Assembly: GCA_947846985.1 (NCBI GenBank) | Contig: CANTUZ010000005.1 | Span: 1,116,001 to 1,180,000 of the forward strand | Direction of reading: 5' to 3' | Source of the DNA: Fratercula arctica | Taxonomy: Eukaryota > Chordata > Aves > Charadriiformes > Alcidae | DNA: 64,000 nucleotides | Part shown: piece by piece, positions 50,899-64,000 of the stretch | Layout: the number at the start of each line of letters is the position of its first letter | Position numbering within the stretch: the stretch's first letter is position 1 | The notes under the pieces: model-generated | The model's input: only the letters and a program-made list of their open reading frames with translations | Told to the model about the DNA's origin: nothing | The model's database searches: none | Position numbers and translations under genes: made by a program

Positions 50899-53800
50899 TC
50901 AGTAAGTGGTAAAATATCACTCCAGTTCCATCAATTTTGTTGGTTTATAGAACAGCCTCCATCCCCGATGTCTGACTCACCCTGGGAGGTTTGAGGGCCT
51001 TCAGAAAAAGATGACAAACATCACGGCAAGGTACAGCCGCAGCCAGGAAGCGCTTTAATATTTTGACTTAAACCAGGTTGCAGTGTTGGCACTTCTGAAG
51101 CGGGGCCCGTGTTCATCAGCCCCCGGCTTCCCACACCGGGGCTGGCGGCGGAGATCGGGGATGGTGTCAGAAATGGGATTAGCCCCAGAGCCGCCGCAAT
51201 CCTCACGCTGAGGGAAGACTGAAAAACGGAGACATGCAGCAACAGCTCACCCGGGACAGCCCTGGCCCTGAGTGGGGTAAAGTAGGATAAAGGCACTCGA
51301 ACAAACGTTCCTGTAGAGGTTTCCCACGTCACGCGGTGAATCCTGACCATCCCTCCAGCAGCATGAGGGCTCGCAGTCGCACCAGCGCTCGGTTGCTCAC
51401 GCACCCGAGGAGAAACGCCGCCTCCTGCCTGTCCAGCGCTGTTTCTTCCCACAGAATTCAGGCGGCCGTGAGGTTCCTCCATGCGGCTGCGCAGCCCTGC
51501 CTGTGTCCCTGCCTCCCGCGGGACACCTGCTGAGCGCAGGCGATGCGGTAGTTGGATCAGACACGTCTCTAATGAGGCTATTACATACAGAAACCAAATT
51601 CAACAATAATTAAGACAACAATAGTGCCTGGTCAGACACTGAACAGCAGCAGATTTCGGCACAATCTTAGATTCTTTCCGTGTTTTCATCTTTTATATGG
51701 TATATCCTAAATCTCATTCTCTACCACTGTCTTGCCCAAAATACTTATTTTTATGAGTCCAAACTTTGTAATCTATTCTTTAAAAAGTTAAATAATGGGG
51801 ATCCCTGAGCAAAGAGGGCTCCAGCCACAACAAGGGATACAAACATGAGACACAGTGCCCGAGGGGTGGGCACGGGGACTCTCCGAAACAAGAGCGTTAC
51901 TGACAAAAGCCACAGCAGGGGAACGCATCACCACCTTTGCAGGCAGCTTCCCTAACGAGAGTCCACCACTGACATTTAGGGAGAAAAGAAAAAAAAAAAA
52001 CCCTAAAAGACTAACACGGCACACGCTTTCCGATGAGAAGCCCACCCCAGGAAAAGCGTCCCCTTGCTGTCCCGTCACGATCCAGTGGGAACTGGTGGTA
52101 GTGGGGAAGCCGGGGTGCGCACAGCTGTAACCGTCATGCCCTTCACATCTTCAGAGCACTTGACCGACACGAGTGAAAGCCTGAAGGTCGCCACCAAAGC
52201 AGATGTTTGCTGTGGGGAACAGATGCAGATCCCTACGAATACGGTGTTGTCAACCAAACACCGAGAAGCAAATAGCTAGAAAACACACAGCGCTGGTTGC
52301 TTTAGCTTTACTTCTATTGTTCCCGAGGCAGTCTGGGACCCAGAAGTCTTTGACGTCTCTTCATAGCTCCAACCAAACGCCTGGCCATCCTCTCCTCCTT
52401 CGTAAGCAACAGTAACTCATTTCCTTCCAGTCTGCACAACGGCGATGCCCCGGTTTTTGACAGAAGAGCAGAGGGCGCGTAGAGGCAGTTCTCTCTGCTC
52501 CCTCTCCTGCAACTACAGCCAACTGCCTTCAGGTATTTAGTGGCCGCTCTGCACACCCCAAGCTGCTCTAGATATTCCTACAAACTATATCCCCTTGAGA
52601 GCTACGGTTCAGGCTCAATTTGTACTGAATGGTCCAAAATTGTCTTCTATGTCCGCAATAAAGATGTGCTGACGTGACCATTGCTGCTACAGGAGGGATT
52701 GCTGCAGGGTAGCTCAGTATTTGAGAGACGCTCTCCCTGCCCCACACGTATCCCCTCACGGTCAACATTCGCTGCACCAGCAAAGTCCTTTCCCCAGGCC
52801 CGTGGGGGGAGCGGGGGATTCCTCCCACCAGACTGAACAGTCTTAAAGGTCGGGAGCTCATTTGGTCCAGGGTCCTTCTGTAATCGCTGCTTAAAAGACA
52901 GGGGCCTCTAGGGAAAGATTTGTCCTGTTCTGGAATAAATGGGATGCGTTTGATAGCACAGAGCCCCATTTGAGGAGGACAGACACTGCTGCGTATAAAC
53001 AAGTGCAATTGGGAGATGACAGTCACAAACTCCCCGTTTGATTCAGTAAATTGTTCCTATAAATTCAAGCTGCCACCTTCAAAGGCCCGCCCCATGCTGA
53101 CTGCCAGGCCTGTGGCAGCGTGGAAGAGACTCGATACTAGCAAAGCTGACAGGAAGGAAAAATAAAAGGGAATGATTTGGGTGAAACATGACACAAAACA
53201 ACAGAAAACCCCGAGACGTAAGTGTAACCTTGTTGAAAGCACATACGAGATGTTCGGAGAAAACACCACCTCAAAGCATAATTACCCGCTGAGCTCTTCA
53301 GAGAAGAGGCTCCATTTTGTCACATACTTAGGTATCACTTAGCATACGTGAAGTCTCGCTCCTGAGTTCCACTGCAATGCAAATCACAAACCTGCTCTGC
53401 TTATCAGCGCTCTCCCGCCCGGCCGCCTGGCTCCTGGGACGGAGGCGTTGGCCCTGGAGACAGAGCTTCAGTCTTTGAACTAATCTGCACTTATCTTAGG
53501 ATTTCTACGTTTGATTCCACGCTCCTCTAAGTAATGGAGCAGTTAATTGGTGATAGGCCACGCGTGAACTGTAAAGAGAGAAACACAAGGATCAGATATT
53601 TGATTCTGCATTGCAGAGGAAGATGGATACTTTCTGCATTCGTCACAAATATGGTAATAGGGTTTTAAAATTTTGTAAGATACCTGAACGCAATCTTTCA
53701 AGGGCCTTCCCTCACTGCATTTAGTCAGACTTGGGCCACAGTAGAAAATGCTGTTAAATGTTAAACCTCTCATCCCTGGCCCCAAGAAATGTTTGTTTCG

Positions 53801-55915
53801 GGACCCAGGCTTCCGCTATAGTCTCTTCTTGTTTTAAAAGCCACGTAGCCACAGACCAGGTAAGTTAGTCCAGACTTCAAGGTTCACGCTTCTCCTACAT
53901 CTCTGAACTACAGACACATTTTAAAGCATCTCAGCACCGCAACAGGCTTATGAATAAATCAAGATCTACTTTAATTTAAAACACAAGTGCAAAGGATTCA
54001 CAACTACAGACGAGCAGGATCGTTTGTTTCAAATTATAAATCTTTTCAAAGCCCCGCTCTTTTGCATAAAAAAAAGCAATATATCTGGAATACAGAAATA
54101 TTTTACATCAAAAAATTTTCCAGTGCAGTTAAGGAGGAGCTAAATGAATTCATTTCAACCAACTTCATCAGCCCCAAACTTCGACGTCCAGTCCAGGCAA
54201 ACCCCTCCGCTGGCCACAGGGAGGGCGGCATCCAGAGACAGCGATTTCACCCTTCGGCAGGTGTCGGGGTAACGGAGAAGGATCACCCTCCGGAGGGGCT
54301 CCTCTCCCCGCACTCTACAGAGCCAAGCCATCCACTTCGCAGGCTGGGCACCCATCAGTGGCATGGCTGGCATCAGCGCAGATGAATTCCATCCCAAATT
54401 ACTTCAAGTAATCAACTGTGGCTTCAATTTTGAAGCAGGATCTGTAACTGGAGTAAATAGCAGAGGACAGGGATAATTAACATCTTCTGAAGAAAATGCA
54501 ATTATGAGGTTAGTTTCTGAGACAGCAGGACTGTCCCAAGAATAACTTAAATTCCAATAAATTTGTATCTGGAGTTTCAGAACAGGATCCCAGTTCCACA
54601 TGTACGGTTATATTCTTGAGACCTCACAACAACACGCACCATCACTGTACAACGTTACAGCCTGACCTAGAGTCCAATGACCTCGACTATCTCACTGCTC
54701 AGAAAGTGTATCATACAAAATATCTAGATCTATTTTAAAGTAACGGAGAGCACCGCTTAGACAACCAGTAACCTTCCGAATGCATGGGCAAAGGGGTGGT
54801 GGGAAGGTCACAATAATAACGAAAAATACATCTAAAGTTCCTCCTCTCCCCGTGTTCTGCGGTAGCGAGCAGGGGAGAGAGAGGCTCAACAAACCGCTCA
54901 CATCAACACCAAAACCTCTCCTTGGATACACGGGACACCTGAAACTCTTCCATTCAGTCTCCTTGAGCATCTCCAAAGCGCCACCCAGCAAGGGGCTTGG
55001 GGCAGCATTTCTTGGCCTCTCCTGGGAGAAAGGACTTGGAAATAAAGCGCCTGTAAACCAAAGGCAGGAGCAAGCTTTCACGGACTCCATCCAACAGCAC
55101 TGGAGGTGTTGCACATTGTGAATTTTCAACCACAAGATCCCAGTGGCAAGAACACCCGTCTTCAGAGTCTGTTTTGAGGCCTGTATCCAAGGGTTTCCCC
55201 CCAAAAAAAGTTTAAGATCATGAAATGGATTCAAGATTGACCACTAAACCATACATATTCCTCAGCCAAAGAGAAGCACGTTGATGCAAGAGAGCCATTT
55301 AGAAACAAATATATACATATCACATCTGCTCCCCGGGAAAGTATGTACAGTTTCCCAGGTCCACATTTAACTGAAGGAAATTAAAATAGTCTGTGAAAAA
55401 GTCTTGGAGGAAAAAAATTGTCAAGTCTTTGTGCATTGTTTGAGAGCTTAAAGGGGTCCGTGCCCCAAAAATGTACGTTTGGGTCAGCTCAAGGCTCCAG
55501 TGTACAACTAAGGAAATGAAGATCACATTTCTAATTGGGAAATATTGTTCCAGTTCAGTAGTCAGCAGCCAAGGTTCGCAGGAACTTGCAGACATTCAGA
55601 TACGCAACTTCAGACTCCGCTTTAAAATGCCACTCTTCGGAAGAGGCCATCCACAAGTCTGGAAACGCCTGCTTCATCCTTGAGACGCACCGGGTCTGAT
55701 TTGGATCTGGTACGCATTGATTGTCTTCAGCAAGAGAGAAGCCACAAAAGGCTGAGAATGCAAGGACAGGATTCACATTCATCCTCTTAAAAGATTGCTG
55801 ACAAGCTCCAAGCACCATTCAAAGGACAAGATTGCCTGGTTTCTTGATTATTCTTTTTTTTTTTTAATTATTTAAATAAACATTATTTTTTGCTAGCATT
55901 GCCCCTTACGTAAAG

Positions 55916-64000
<8,085 letters not shown>

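Larger units (their letters stand above)
46961..55915. other. Convergent intergenic region with both 3' UTRs
   Basis: Nearly 9 kb between the PLCB2 and PAK6 stop codons. No open frame has a recognisable domain, and no exon pattern was found. It contains poly-C and G-run tracts, a (TCC)n tract and scattered candidate poly(A) signals for both strands. In human, as I recall, the single-exon gene ANKRD63 lies here; I see no ankyrin-repeat coding sequence. Confidence 0.6.

Noticed and set aside
54692..55234. 180-codon minus-strand frame near the PAK6 stop
   Set aside because: It lies in the presumed PAK6 3' UTR with no recognisable family.

Overview
The window is vertebrate nuclear DNA, almost certainly from a bird. 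It holds two split genes with long introns. The recent-looking repeats are 5'-truncated CR1 LINEs ending in the octamer ATTCTRTG, which is typical of avian genomes. The species cannot be read from the sequence; a neognath bird is the most likely guess, by inference.

Region by region: 1-669 is upstream sequence with a TATA-like element at 524-530. Positions 670-46960 on the + strand carry the complete coding region of PLCB2 (phospholipase C beta 2). I resolved it into 32 coding exons totalling 3618 nt, or 1205 codons plus stop. Every junction keeps frame, and the protein aligns with the mammalian orthologue through all domains: PH, EF hands, catalytic X and Y, C2 and the C-terminal coiled coil. 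Positions 46961-55915 separate the two stop codons and hold the 3' UTRs of both genes, homopolymer tracts and no further gene that I can see. Positions 55916-63203 on the - strand carry the last six coding exons of PAK6 (p21-activated kinase 6), covering 393 residues: the whole kinase domain plus the Ser/Pro-rich region before it. The first ~288 residues, with the CRIB domain, lie beyond the right edge. Positions 63204-64000 are intron.

The two genes lie tail to tail, as I recall for human chromosome 15q15, so this is conserved synteny. PLCB2 hydrolyses PIP2 downstream of Gq and G-beta-gamma. PAK6 is a group II Cdc42 effector kinase. They are neighbours and not a functional unit.

Mobile content is modest: five clear CR1 3' ends (four in PLCB2 introns in sense orientation, one in a PAK6 intron), plus two or three much older CR1 fragments. 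I found no tRNA, rRNA, CRISPR or viral element and no new gene system. The points worth a second look are small: a GC-AG intron in PLCB2, a CR1 ending 37 bp before a splice acceptor, near-identical CR1 direct repeats around an in-frame exon, and possible overlap of the two 3' UTRs.
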